Assembly (NCBI GenBank): GCA_048594885.1
Contig: JBMDXB010000093.1
Span: 62,001 to 126,000 of the forward strand
Direction: 5' to 3'
DNA from: JBMDXB01 sp048594885
Lineage (GTDB): Bacteria > Acidobacteriota > Vicinamibacteria > Vicinamibacterales > 2-12-FULL-66-21
DNA length: 64,000 nucleotides
Shown piece by piece: positions 36,726-45,404 of the stretch; position 1 is the stretch's first letter, and the number at the start of each line of letters is the position of its first letter. Under the pieces are notes generated by a model that worked only from the letters and a program-made list of their open reading frames with translations, was not told the origin of the DNA and ran no database searches. The position numbers and the translations under genes were made by a program.

Positions 36726-36770
36726 GCCCTACGATGTGAGGCTGCCGTAGGGCGGGACTTCAGTCCCGTC
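36726..36770. terminator. Hairpins between convergent genes, candidate bidirectional terminator
   Basis: GCCCTAC at 36726-36732 pairs with GTAGGGC at 36747-36753. A second hairpin, GGCGGGACT then TC then AGTCCCGTC, covers 36751-36770. The second resembles a palindrome common in GC-rich genomes. It sits between the ends of pcnB and of the TonB receptor gene. There is no T-run. Confidence 0.45.
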
Positions 36771-38940
36771 ATCGCCGCAGATCGAATCTCACGCCGGCGC
36801 GCGCCGTTCGCGGCAACCCGATCGTTCTCGGAGGCGTGCGGCCGACGTCCTGCTCGGCGTCGAAGGCATTCTCGACGGCGACGAACAGCTCGACGCCGCG
36901 AGCGGCGCGAAACACTCCACGCACATCGACGATCCCCGAGCGGTGCAGTTCGAATTCCGGCGTATTGCGGTCGTCGTCGAACTGCCGGCCGATGACGCGC
37001 CACTCGAGCGCGCCGCCGCCGCGGCTCCAGTTGGCGCGGACGCCGAGCGACCCCTGCGCGCGCGGCACCTGCGGCACGCGCAGCCCGGCGAGCTCGGCGC
37101 CTTCCGTAAAGGTCGAGTCGATGAACGCGACGGCGCCGGTCAACGCGATCTCGTTCGTCAGCCGTAGATCCGATTCCAGCTCCACGCCGCGCGCGCGAAT
37201 GCGCCCCGCATTCCGTCGCTGCCGGATGATCGTCGCCCCCGGCTGCAGCGTGACGTTCACGATCGCATCGTCCATGCGCGTCCAGAAGAAGGCCGCGCGG
37301 GTGGCGCTCCAGCGGCGCGTGAACAGCGCGGACGCCTCGAACCCGCGCGCGTTCTCGGGCCCAAGCGACGCGTTCGCTCGCGTCAGCACGTTGCCGACGC
37401 GGAAATCGCGATAGAGCTCGTTGACCGTCGGAGACCGGTGGCCGTCCTGGTAGGCCGCGCGGAGCGACACCGCCTCCGTCGCGCGGTAGGCGAGCGACGC
37501 GCGTGGCACCACGAAGTCCTCGCTGCGCGCGTCGCTGCCGTCCGCGCGTCGCGATCGCCACGTCTCGACGCGAAGACCCGCGCCCAGCGTCGCCCGCGCG
37601 GAGAGCGCGAGGGTCGTCTGCACGAATCCAGCGGCAGTCCGCTGGCGCGCCTCGGCACGGGTTGCGACGCCGCTCGTCAGCGACGTGTCGACCAGGTCGG
37701 CGTCGACGGTTCGGCCTGATGCGCCGGCCATCACGGTTCCGCGCTGCAGCGGCCGCAGCCACTCGAACGAGTAATCGCGCGACGTGGAGTCGACATGCTG
37801 CATGCTCGTCGGCTCCTCACGCTGACGCCCGGGTACGACCCGGCTGAATGTCTGGTCGTAATCCTGCGACGTCATGGCGGCCCGCCCCGTCCAGCCACCC
37901 TGCAACAAGCTGCCGTGCGCCGACAGCGCGCCGTTCCGGATCACGGTCGCGTTCGTCTGGAACGGCGTGCCGTTGCCGCGGTCCTCGGTGAAGTAGCCGC
38001 CCCTGATGTCGAGTCGCGTGTCCGCGCCGAGCGGAGCGCCGAGGCCGGCATAGGCCGTGGTATGACGCGATCTCGCGGGGACGTCTATCGGCCCGCGCGC
38101 CTCCGGCGCGACGACCACGTAGCCATCGGTCGAGAACCGCTCCACCGCGGCGCGGCCGTCCCATGCGCCCCACGCCCGGCCGCCGAACAGCGAAATGCGT
38201 CGCGTGTCATCCTCGCCCACCTCCGCGATCGCGTTCACGCCGCGCGACGCCGTCTCGATACGGATCGCGCCGCCCATCGCGTCGCTGCCATGGATGTCGC
38301 TCGATCCGCCTCGCGACACTTCCACGCGATCGATCGCTGCCAGCGGCACGCGGTTCCAGTAGACCCAGCCGCCGAACGGATCGTTCGCCGGCAGGCCGTC
38401 CGCGAACACTGCCGTACGGCTGGCGCCGGATCCCGACAGTCCCCGCAGCGTCACGCCCTGCGTCGTCGGATTCGCGACGCGTGAGGAGCTGCGGCGAAAC
38501 AGGCTGAATCCAGGAACGGAGCGCAGACGATCGTCGACCGTGAGCGCCGGGAACGCCGCCATCGCCTCGGCATCGAGCACCGTCGCACTTCCGGGCGTCG
38601 TCAGACGCCGTTGGTCATGACCGGCCGTCACCGTCACGCTCTCCGCGATTCCGCGCGGCTGCAGCTCGAACCGATGTCTCGCCGCCGTGCCGTCGACGAC
38701 GGTGACGAGATCCGCAAATCCAGGCGCGGTAATCACCAGCGTCACGCGCGACGGAAGCCCCGCGAGCGTGAACGTGCCGTCGGATGCCGTGGTGGTTTCG
38801 ATCGACGCCGGCAGCGTGCGGATCCTCGCGCCCGCAACCGGCGCTCCCGTCGCATCGACGACGATCCCGGTGCTCGCCTGCGGCGCAGCCGTCTGCACAG
38901 TGAGCACGGCCACAATCAGTGACGCTGCGAGGTTCAGCAT
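36769..38940 (-). CDS. TonB-dependent outer-membrane receptor with N-terminal carboxypeptidase-regulatory-like domain
   Basis: A signal peptide leads into a CarboxypepD_reg module (ASTGIVVDATGAPVAG, SDGTFTLAGLP), a plug domain (TPGSATVLDAEAMAAFPALT, NPTTQGVTLRGLSGSGASRT) and a beta-barrel of about 500 residues ending in VRFDLRR. The TonB box may lie near RGIAESVTVTA. It imports an unknown ligand (siderophore, vitamin or oligosaccharide). It is the last gene of a three-gene operon after a histidine kinase and an OmpR-type regulator, 3 nt after the regulator, so it is likely regulated by that pair. Confidence 0.88.
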   Translation of the reverse strand: MLNLAASLIVAVLTVQTAAPQASTGIVVDATGAPVAGARIRTLPASIETTTASDGTFTLAGLPSRVTLVITAPGFADLVTVVDGTAARHRFELQPRGIAESVTVTAGHDQRRLTTPGSATVLDAEAMAAFPALTVDDRLRSVPGFSLFRRSSSRVANPTTQGVTLRGLSGSGASRTAVFADGLPANDPFGGWVYWNRVPLAAIDRVEVSRGGSSDIHGSDAMGGAIRIETASRGVNAIAEVGEDDTRRISLFGGRAWGAWDGRAAVERFSTDGYVVVAPEARGPIDVPARSRHTTAYAGLGAPLGADTRLDIRGGYFTEDRGNGTPFQTNATVIRNGALSAHGSLLQGGWTGRAAMTSQDYDQTFSRVVPGRQREEPTSMQHVDSTSRDYSFEWLRPLQRGTVMAGASGRTVDADLVDTSLTSGVATRAEARQRTAAGFVQTTLALSARATLGAGLRVETWRSRRADGSDARSEDFVVPRASLAYRATEAVSLRAAYQDGHRSPTVNELYRDFRVGNVLTRANASLGPENARGFEASALFTRRWSATRAAFFWTRMDDAIVNVTLQPGATIIRQRRNAGRIRARGVELESDLRLTNEIALTGAVAFIDSTFTEGAELAGLRVPQVPRAQGSLGVRANWSRGGGALEWRVIGRQFDDDRNTPEFELHRSGIVDVRGVFRAARGVELFVAVENAFDAEQDVGRTPPRTIGLPRTARAGVRFDLRR

Positions 38941-38943
38941 GTG

Positions 38944-39639
38944 TTATGGATTCGCGTTGAAACGATAGCCGACGCCGCGCACCGTCAGCAAATGCCGCGG
39001 CCGCGACGGCTCCTGCTCGATGTACCGGCGCAGGCGGACGATGAAATTGTCGATGGCGCGTGTGTCGGTATCCTCGCGGACGCCCCAGACGTTTTCGAGC
39101 ATCGACTTGCGCGACACGGCGCGCCCCTCGTGCGCGATCAGGTAGCGCAGCAGGTTGGCCTCCATGAGCGTGAGCGGCAGCACGCGATCGCCGACTCGCA
39201 GCTCGAGCGCGTCGAAGTCGATCGTGCGTCCCGCGAAGCTGTAGACATCGTGTTCCTTCTTCATCCACTCCGATCGGCGCAGCAGACCGCCGATGCGCGC
39301 AAGCAGAATGGCAAGCTCCGTCGGCTTGGGCAGGTAGTCGTCCGCGCCCGACGCGAACCCTCTCAACACGTCTTCGGGCCTGCCGCGCGCTGTCAGCATC
39401 AGGACGGGGACGAATTGTCTGGCGGCGCGCAGCTCCGAGGCGACAGTGAAACCATCCTTGCCCGGCAGCATCACATCGAGGACGACGAGATCGAACGGCG
39501 GACGCGACGCATCGAACAGGCGCTCGAGCGCGCCCTCGCCGGTATCCACGACCTCGACCTCGTAGCCTTCGGCTTCGAGGTTGAACCGCAGCCCTTCGGC
39601 CAGGTGCTGCTCGTCTTCGACGACTAGTACCCTCTTCAC
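38944..39639 (-). CDS. OmpR/PhoB-type response regulator
   Basis: 231 residues: receiver domain with VEDEQHL, phospho-acceptor Asp in LVVLDVMLPGKDG and a conserved Lys in YLPKPTEL, then a winged-helix domain with LTLMEANLLRYLIAHEGRAVS, RAIDNFIVRLRRYIE and HLLTVRGVGYRF. It is a DNA-binding transcription regulator. It overlaps the kinase gene by 4 nt and precedes the TonB receptor gene. Confidence 0.93.
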   Translation of the reverse strand: MKRVLVVEDEQHLAEGLRFNLEAEGYEVEVVDTGEGALERLFDASRPPFDLVVLDVMLPGKDGFTVASELRAARQFVPVLMLTARGRPEDVLRGFASGADDYLPKPTELAILLARIGGLLRRSEWMKKEHDVYSFAGRTIDFDALELRVGDRVLPLTLMEANLLRYLIAHEGRAVSRKSMLENVWGVREDTDTRAIDNFIVRLRRYIEQEPSRPRHLLTVRGVGYRFNANP

Positions 39640-40562
39640 GCCGCGCCCCGCTGTGCCTCCTGCGGTGCCCTCGGCAGCAGTATCGTGAACGTGCTCCCCT
39701 GCCCGGCGCCGGCGCTCTCCGCGAACGCGCGGCCGCCGTGCTTCTTTGCGACCGAGCGGACGATGAAGAGACCGAGGCCGCTGCCCTTCGCGGCGCGTAC
39801 GGCGACTGCGGGAGGGACACGGTAGAACCGTTTGAAGATCCGCTTGAGATCTTCGGGAGAGACGCCGAGACCCCTGTCGCTCACTCTGACGGCCAGCCGG
39901 TTCTCCTCGGCCTCCTCGAGCGCGAGGTGAATCTGCGGCCGGTCCGGCGAGTACTTCACGGCGTTGTCGATGAGGTTCCAGACGGCGGCCTTCAACTCGT
40001 CGGCGTCACCGATGACGATCGGCTTCGAGCCGCGAACCCGGTCATCGTACCCGAGCGCCTCGTCGCCGAGATGGAATCGCGTCCGCGCGAGCTCCACGCA
40101 TTCGCGCGTAATCTCGCGCATGTCCACCGGCACTCGCGCGGTCCTGCGGAACCGCGACGCGGTACTGCCGGCTCGCAACACCTGCTCGATCGTGTGGAGC
40201 AGACGATCGCTGTCCTCCAGCATGATCTGGTAGAACTCGCGCCGCTTCTCCTCCGGCAGCTCGCGTGACTGCAGCGTCTGCAGGTAGAGGCGGATCGACG
40301 CCACCGGCGTCTTCAGTTCGTGGGTGACGGCGTTGATGAAGGAGTCGTGCTGTTCGTTCCGCCGGATCTCGCGGACGAGGAAGATGGTGTTGAGCACCAT
40401 CCCGGCGATCAGCAGGAGGAAGAAGATGGCGCCGAGGACGGCCATGACACCGAGCCGCCAGTTGAGGACGATCCAGCTGATGTTCAGCGTGACCGCGACG
40501 GCGATCAGACAGATGCCGAGGACGGTGAAGAAGATGACCGATCGGCGGCGGCCGGTGATCAT
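39636..40562 (-). CDS. Sensor histidine kinase with minimal periplasmic part
   Basis: 308 residues: two TM helices near 10-30 and 35-58 with almost no loop between, a HisKA domain (FINAVTHELKTPVASIRLYL), and a HATPase domain with N-box AAVWNLIDNAVKYS, G1 VSDRGLGVSPED and G2 KGSGLGLFIVRSVAKKHGG. It lacks a sensor domain of its own, so it probably senses through the membrane or a partner. It is first in the operon with the OmpR-type regulator. Confidence 0.9.
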   Translation of the reverse strand: MITGRRRSVIFFTVLGICLIAVAVTLNISWIVLNWRLGVMAVLGAIFFLLLIAGMVLNTIFLVREIRRNEQHDSFINAVTHELKTPVASIRLYLQTLQSRELPEEKRREFYQIMLEDSDRLLHTIEQVLRAGSTASRFRRTARVPVDMREITRECVELARTRFHLGDEALGYDDRVRGSKPIVIGDADELKAAVWNLIDNAVKYSPDRPQIHLALEEAEENRLAVRVSDRGLGVSPEDLKRIFKRFYRVPPAVAVRAAKGSGLGLFIVRSVAKKHGGRAFAESAGAGQGSTFTILLPRAPQEAQRGAA

Positions 40563-40713
40563 GTCTCACAGGATACAGGACCGGCGGCCCTCCCCTGTTC
40601 TTTTGCGGCCCGTCGCCGGCCGTTCGTAGCGGCTCCGCGATCGCGTCGCCCGAGGAACAAGAGCAAGGGAGAAAGGGAGACAACGGCAGCTCACCGGGCG
40701 TGCTGTGGTGTGA

Positions 40714-40734
40714 TTGCGGGGGCTCGCAACCGGC
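40714..40734 (+). other. Orphan recombinase-end sequence (site A)
   Basis: TTGCGGGGGCTCGCAACCGG, also found at the end of the first recombinase (45341). Translated in frame it reads VIAGARN, the same peptide as the recombinase C-termini. No recombinase body is attached, so it looks like a scar or att-like remnant at the left end of the accessory region. The rest of the 298-nt gap between the kinase and HAF-repeat genes shows nothing else recognisable. Confidence 0.6.
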
Positions 40735-40860
40735 TGAATTTGAAGTTCGCTTCGACGGCCGTATGAGTTCAGAGCGCGCTACGGTTTCGAACGTGCTCGA
40801 ATCGACCAGTCCGACATTGCCCACTTAAGAATCAATGGTTTGCGAGCGTCGCCGCAAAAT

Positions 40861-41799
40861 CTAGAACTGACCTTCCAAGTGGTTGCCCTTACATGTTTGC
40901 AGCGGATAATCACGCAAGACGTACCCCCTCTGTCTGTTCGCCTGATCCGTATACTGGCCAACTAACAAACCCAGTGCGTTGATACCACGCGCGACGGTCA
41001 CGCCTGGGTATTTTTCGGCGTCGATTGTCGTAACGCACCCGAATCGATCCATTACGTACCCGCGACTGACACCACGCTTGTCGCGATAGGTGCCGCTCAC
41101 TGTCCCGGAATCGAGCAGCGCATCGACCAGCGTGCGTGTCGCGTTCGGTACGTCGATCGAGGTGAACCGGCCGTTATTCAGTCGAAAACTGTGCTCATTC
41201 TGGTTCGCGTCGAACCAGATCCCGACCATCTCGCCAGAGTGATTGATGGCACTTATTGCACTCGTCTTCGACTCAGGATGATCGACACGTTTCCACTGAC
41301 CACGCGAGAACATAAACCCGTGCGGTCCATCGCCACGTCCCAGATTGAAACGGCCAACGATGTCTCCATCGTTGTTGGTGCCCCACGCGAACGTCACCGT
41401 GCCCTCGGCACCTGTTCCGGGGAAATCCAGCTGAACGTATTTTCCTTGGCTGTAGACGTAGGCATGGCGCGCTTCGCCGCTCTCGAACTGTCCCACCACA
41501 TCTCCGCGGTCGTTCAGCCCTCTCGCAACAGTTGCCTGCGCCCCAGGAAAATCCAACGTTCGAAAGCTTCCACCGCGATCGATCAAGAACGCGTGTACCC
41601 GGTCATCCCGATCGGTGTACCGTCCGACGATCTCACCGTGAACGTTTATGGCGCTGGCAATCGTCGCTTTCGCCTGAGGCCCGTCGATAGGCTCGAAGAT
41701 GGGCGGGCGGGAAGGCGACTGAGATGCGGATGAAAGCGGATAATCTCCGAGCGCTCCTAGACCAGCGGCGAGGAAACATATCAGCGGTGACTGTTTCAT
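40861..41799 (-). CDS. HAF-repeat exported protein
   Basis: 312 residues. A short hydrophobic N-terminus (LICFLAAGLGALGDYPLSS) is followed by several copies of the HAF-type repeat: INVHGEIVGRYTDRDDRVHAF, LNDRGDVVGQF, TNNDGDIVGRF, INHSGEMVGIWFDANQNEHSF, and a C-terminal GINALGLLVGQYTDQ. These form a beta-propeller-like extracellular protein of unknown role, common in Acidobacteria and some proteobacteria. ATG 41799 has AGGAG nearby upstream. It lies between site A and the toxin-antitoxin genes. Confidence 0.75.
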   Translation of the reverse strand: MKQSPLICFLAAGLGALGDYPLSSASQSPSRPPIFEPIDGPQAKATIASAINVHGEIVGRYTDRDDRVHAFLIDRGGSFRTLDFPGAQATVARGLNDRGDVVGQFESGEARHAYVYSQGKYVQLDFPGTGAEGTVTFAWGTNNDGDIVGRFNLGRGDGPHGFMFSRGQWKRVDHPESKTSAISAINHSGEMVGIWFDANQNEHSFRLNNGRFTSIDVPNATRTLVDALLDSGTVSGTYRDKRGVSRGYVMDRFGCVTTIDAEKYPGVTVARGINALGLLVGQYTDQANRQRGYVLRDYPLQTCKGNHLEGQF

Positions 41800-42131
41800 C
41801 CCACGACTCCTCTTTTCACAACGGGGCCGGCGCCTGCGTAGCTTTCAGGTTCCGCGATCGGCGCGCCGGGCGGAGCCGACGCGATTCTACGCTGAGACAG
41901 TCGAAGTGACGGCAATTTGAGCTGCTCGGTCCGGAAGCCGCTGATTGGCCTTGACTAAGGCTGAGCCTTGACCCGAGGCCGCGGATTCATTCACGTTCGG
42001 CGGCTCACCGCTGGCGCTGTCCCGCGTGAAGAGGCGCATTGTCTCGGCTCATGAGCGCTGTCCCGGCTGCAGTTGGCCGAGGCCACGGATTCGATGACAA
42101 TAGGAATTGCTTCAGAGGAGCCGAGGCGAAC
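41800..42131. other. Non-coding gap, nothing recognised
   Basis: This 332-nt gap separates the HAF gene and a DUF433 gene that point away from each other, so promoters of both must lie here. Aside from a small repeat (GGCCTTGACT then GAGCCTTGACC near 41947-41973) no gene or RNA is seen. Confidence 0.5.
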
Positions 42132-42362
42132 ATGCCAGAGTTGACGCGTATCACTCGTGACCCCGCCGTAATGGGCGGAAAGCCCTGCATCCGCGGCATG
42201 CGGGTCACGGTCGGAACAGTCGTCGGGCTCGTTGCCGCCGGACGGACGCGAGACGACATTCTCCGCGAGTATCCCTACCTGGAGGCCGAGGACATCGCCG
42301 AGGCGCTCTCCTACGCCGCTTGGCGGGCAGAGGAAGTCGAAGTTCCGCTGCGCCAGCCGTGA
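42132..42362 (+). CDS. DUF433 antitoxin-like protein
   Basis: 76 residues. MPELTRITRDPAVMGGKPCI and RGMRVTVGTVVGLVAAG are the DUF433 start; the rest is a winged-helix-like region. DUF433 proteins act as antitoxins for PIN-like toxins. The start is ATG 42132, and the stop overlaps the next gene's GTG (GTGA), as usual in such pairs. Confidence 0.88.
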   Translation: MPELTRITRDPAVMGGKPCIRGMRVTVGTVVGLVAAGRTRDDILREYPYLEAEDIAEALSYAAWRAEEVEVPLRQP

Positions 42363-42730
42363 AGCTGCTCGTGGACATGAACCTGTCGCCAAGCTGGGTC
42401 GAGCGCTTGGCGGGTCAAGGGTTCGAGGCTGTCCACTGGTCCACCATCGGTGCCGCTACCGCGCCCGACGTCGAGATCCTGGCGTGGGCGAACGAGCACG
42501 AGTTCGTGCTCATCACCAACGATCTGGACTTTTCGGCAATCCTCGCCGCGGGTGCCGTCAGTGGGCCGAGCGTCATCCAACTCCGCACTCAGGATCTGCT
42601 CTCGGATGCTGCCGTGAGCATCGTCGCGAACACACTCGCAGCGCACCGAGAGGACATCGAGCGAGGTGCCCTCCTGTCGATCGACGAAGGCGGGACGCGC
42701 GTCCGGATGTTGCCTTTGCGCCACTCGTAG
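42359..42730 (+). CDS. DUF5615 PIN-like toxin
   Basis: 123 residues: VKLLVDMNLSPSWVERLAGQG (the acidic MNLSP motif), then DVEILAWANEHEFVLITNDLDF, and GPSVIQLRTQ. This matches DUF5615 PIN-like proteins, predicted RNases paired with DUF433. GTG start overlaps the antitoxin gene by 4 nt. Confidence 0.88.
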   Translation: MKLLVDMNLSPSWVERLAGQGFEAVHWSTIGAATAPDVEILAWANEHEFVLITNDLDFSAILAAGAVSGPSVIQLRTQDLLSDAAVSIVANTLAAHREDIERGALLSIDEGGTRVRMLPLRHS

Positions 42731-42802
42731 GAAACCTCATGACCTCGACAAGCGAGGCGCGAGATTTCGTTCCCCTGGTAGCCGTTCACGAACTCAGCAT
42801 CG

Positions 42803-43492
42803 AGAAACGGAGGGGGACAACAGGTCTGGGAGCAGTTGTCCCCCTCCTTGGCGCGCTGATCGGCGGCGAGCGAAGCAGCGAGCTTGAGCCGATCGCTGAG
42901 CAGGCGGATCTGGTGATGTTCTTCGCGATGAACAAGTTCGGTCCTTTCTCTGCCCGGCGGCGCTTTTCGCCGCCCGTCTCCTGCGCGCGCGGTCGCCAGC
43001 AGCAATGAGGAGGCAACTGGGGCGACCCCTCTGCCACCCCCCGATCACGGTCCCGCGCCCATTTTTCGGGGGTCGCCCCAGATGCATGTCACTGTCGTCC
43101 GGCAGAACCGCGCTCTGTCGTGTCCTCGTGGCGTGCGCCGCCCTGCGTCGGAGGTGGTGCCCACGGTATTCGCGTCGACTGAGAGCGCGCGCCTGTCAGG
43201 TTCTTCCGGAAATCTGCGTTCATATAGGTGAACGCGCACTCCACCGAATCAACCACCTGAGACGGTCACTGGCCGTCATTCCTGCCTGTTCTCCACTCTG
43301 CGCGTCTCGTTCATCGTTCGGTTCTTGTGCTGAGCAAGATCGTCGCAACGATTGCGGCCATCACGACGCGAGATTGTTCGGCGGTCCTCGGCGCGGTCAA
43401 GCCACTCCGCTTCGCTCCGTCCCTTGCGGGCTGGCGGGCTTGACCGAGCCTGCGGTCCGCCGAACGATTCGGCAATTACGTGATGGCCGCCG
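42803..43492 (+). ncRNA. Structured leader of recombinase 1 (copy 1)
   Basis: About 690 nt homologous to 48991-49689. Stems visible: 42810-42821 with 42835-42846 (12 bp), 42956-42962 with 42968-42974, 43017-43029 with 43069-43081 (13 bp), 43216-43222 with 43229-43235 (loop TATAGG), 43261-43266 with 43272-43277, and a long outer stem 43354-43365 with 43479-43490. At several stems the arm bases differ from copy 2 but still pair. A nearly invariant block (43080-43119) lies between. It could be a folded RNA, or DNA hairpins used in recombination. No known RNA family was recognised. Confidence 0.5.
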
Positions 43493-43747
43493 ATGGAGAC
43501 CGCCGATCTGCTCAGCCGAACGCAGACATCGATTTCGCGCAAGGAGCTGCGGCGTTATGATTCGGTCCCGAAGGAAGCGCAATCGCCGGCAGGCTCGGCA
43601 ACGAGCACCACAAAGCATCGCCCTGAGCGCCGCGACGACCGGCTCCGCATTCTCGTTCGCATCCTCGCTCGCCAGGCCGCGCGTGATCGGTTCGAGCGTG
43701 AAGTCGCGGCGGATCGAGACACACCACCCGAGGTGACATTGCATTGA
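43493..43747 (+). CDS. Small ORF upstream of recombinase 1
   Basis: 84 codons. Its end, RLRILVRILARQAARDRFERE then PPEVTLH, resembles the end of the ORF in front of recombinase 2 (LRALVRTLARQAARELFARE, PEVTVQ). It overlaps the recombinase start by TTGA. The N-terminal part is less alike between the two copies. An ATG at 43557 lies in another frame. Function not recognised; a regulator or partner of the recombinase is possible. Confidence 0.5.
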   Translation: METADLLSRTQTSISRKELRRYDSVPKEAQSPAGSATSTTKHRPERRDDRLRILVRILARQAARDRFEREVAADRDTPPEVTLH

Positions 43748-45391
43748 AGGTCGCCATCTACGCCCGGTACTCGTCGGACAACCAGCGCAACGCCTCGATT
43801 GCGGACCAGCTCCGCGTGTGTCGAGACTTCGCAGCCCGCCAGCGTTGGACGGTTGTTCAGGAGTTCACCGATCACGCGATCTCCGCGGCCACGCTGCTGC
43901 GCTCCGGTTTCCAGGCGTTGATGCGCGACGGATTGAACGGACGATTTGACATCGTCCTTGCCGAAGCGCTCGATCGATTCAGTCGGGACCAAGAGGACAC
44001 GGCCGGACTCGTCAAGCGTCTCACCTTCGCCGGCGTGAACATCGTCACGCTCGCCGAGGGTGACATCACGCACCTGCACGTCGGCCTGAAGGGCCCGATG
44101 AACGCGCTCTTCCTGAAGGACCTGGCCGACAAGACCAGACGAGGGCTGCGAGGCCGAGTCGAGCTCGGGAAGTCCGGAGGCGGCCTCTGCTACGGCTACA
44201 AGGTGGCGCGCGCGACACACGCTGGCGCGGCGGCCACAGGCAACCGCGAGATCGTACCGGCCGAAGCGGAATTGATCCGCCGGATCTTCCGCAACTATGC
44301 GGCTGGCGCATCGCCGAAGGCGGCTCGCGAAGCTATTGAACGCCGAGCGCTGTCCGGGGCCTGGCGGCTCACCTTGGAATCCGAGCACCATTCACGGCAA
44401 TCCTGCCCGCGGTACCGGAATCCTGAACAACGAGTTGTACATCGGGCGGCTCGTGTGGAATCGCCTGCGATACGTGAAGGATCCGGACACCGGCAAGCGT
44501 GTGTCGCGGCCAAACCCTCGGTCTGAGTGGGTGACGACGGCTGTTCCCGAGCTGCGAATCGTGGATGACGAGCTATGGAACCAGGTGAAGGCGCGGCAGG
44601 TCGCGATGCGCCGCGTGGCATCGAACGGCGATCCGAAGCGATTCAACCAGGCACGCCGCCCCAAGTATCTCTCCTCCGGTCTAACGAAATGTGCCGTGTG
44701 CGGCGGCGGCTACGTGATGTATTGGCGCGACCGCCTGGCGTGCTTCGGCGCCCGGTCGCGTGGCACGTGCACCAATCGCCTGACCATCAGCCGCCAGGAG
44801 GTGGAAGAACGGGTCCTCGTCGCACTTCGCGACAAGCTGATGCGCCGGGACCTCTTCGAGGACTTCTGCCGAGAGTATGTACACGAGTTGAATCGCCTGC
44901 GCATGGAGCATCGCGCCGGAGTCTCGAGCGCCCGCACCGAGCTCGCAACCGCCGAAAGGGAGATCCGAAAACTCGTTCAAGCGATCAAGGACGGCGTCTG
45001 CGCTCTGTCGATTAGGGACGAGCTCCTCTCGCTCGAGGCCAGGAAGGCCGAACTGCAGGCACGCCTCGACGCGCCCGAGATGTCGGAGCTCCTGCACCCT
45101 CGGATGACCGACGTCTATCGGGAGAAGGTCGGCAACCTCTGTCTGGCGCTGGAGAACGAGGAGAGTCGCACGGGCGCCGCGGAAACCATTCGAGCACTCG
45201 TCGAGGCCATCCTGCTCGAGCCCGATGGCGACCAGCTGAAGATCACGCTGAAGGGCGACCTGGCGGGAATGCTGAGCGCGGCCAGAGACAGCAAGAGGTC
45301 GCCAGATACCGGCGACCTCTTGGTCCAAATAAAGCTGGTTGCGGGGGCTCGCAACCGGCGGTACTTGCAGCTGTGGAGCGGGGCGGCGTAA
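43744..45391 (+). pseudogene. Large serine recombinase 1, frameshifted
   Basis: The N-terminal half has a TTG start and the catalytic resolvase domain (YARYSSDNQRNASIADQL, catalytic Ser 10; DRFSRDQEDTAG). The frame breaks near 44321-44330, where one base appears extra compared with recombinase 2. The next frame continues with the recombinase domain (STIHGNPARGTGILNNELYIG), zinc ribbon (KCAVCGGGYVMYWRDRLACFG then GTCTNRL) and a coiled coil. Without the shift it would be about 548 aa and similar in length to recombinase 2. A sequencing error is possible but the effect is a broken gene. Confidence 0.85.
45336..45356 (+). other. Recombinase-end sequence (site B)
   Basis: TGGTTGCGGGGGCTCGCAAC plus C, inside the final codons of recombinase 1. 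It contains the inverted repeat GGTTGCG/CGCAACC. Its first 13 bases are the complement of GCCCCCGCAACCA, like the 3' end of an initiator tRNA. A further stem (GAGGTCGCC/GGCGACCTC, 45295-45319) precedes it. Candidate attachment core. Confidence 0.55.
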
Positions 45392-45404
45392 CAGTTCTGG
45401 GCCC

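Noticed and set aside
42739..43008. Protein gene starting MTSTSEARDF
   Set aside because: It overlaps the structured leader. In the second copy the frame is not kept and arms of hairpins change together, so coding is less likely. Not excluded.
43354..43490. Integron attC site
   Set aside because: The long hairpin lacks the GTTRRRY/RYYYAAC boxes in both copies, and no integron integrase is present.
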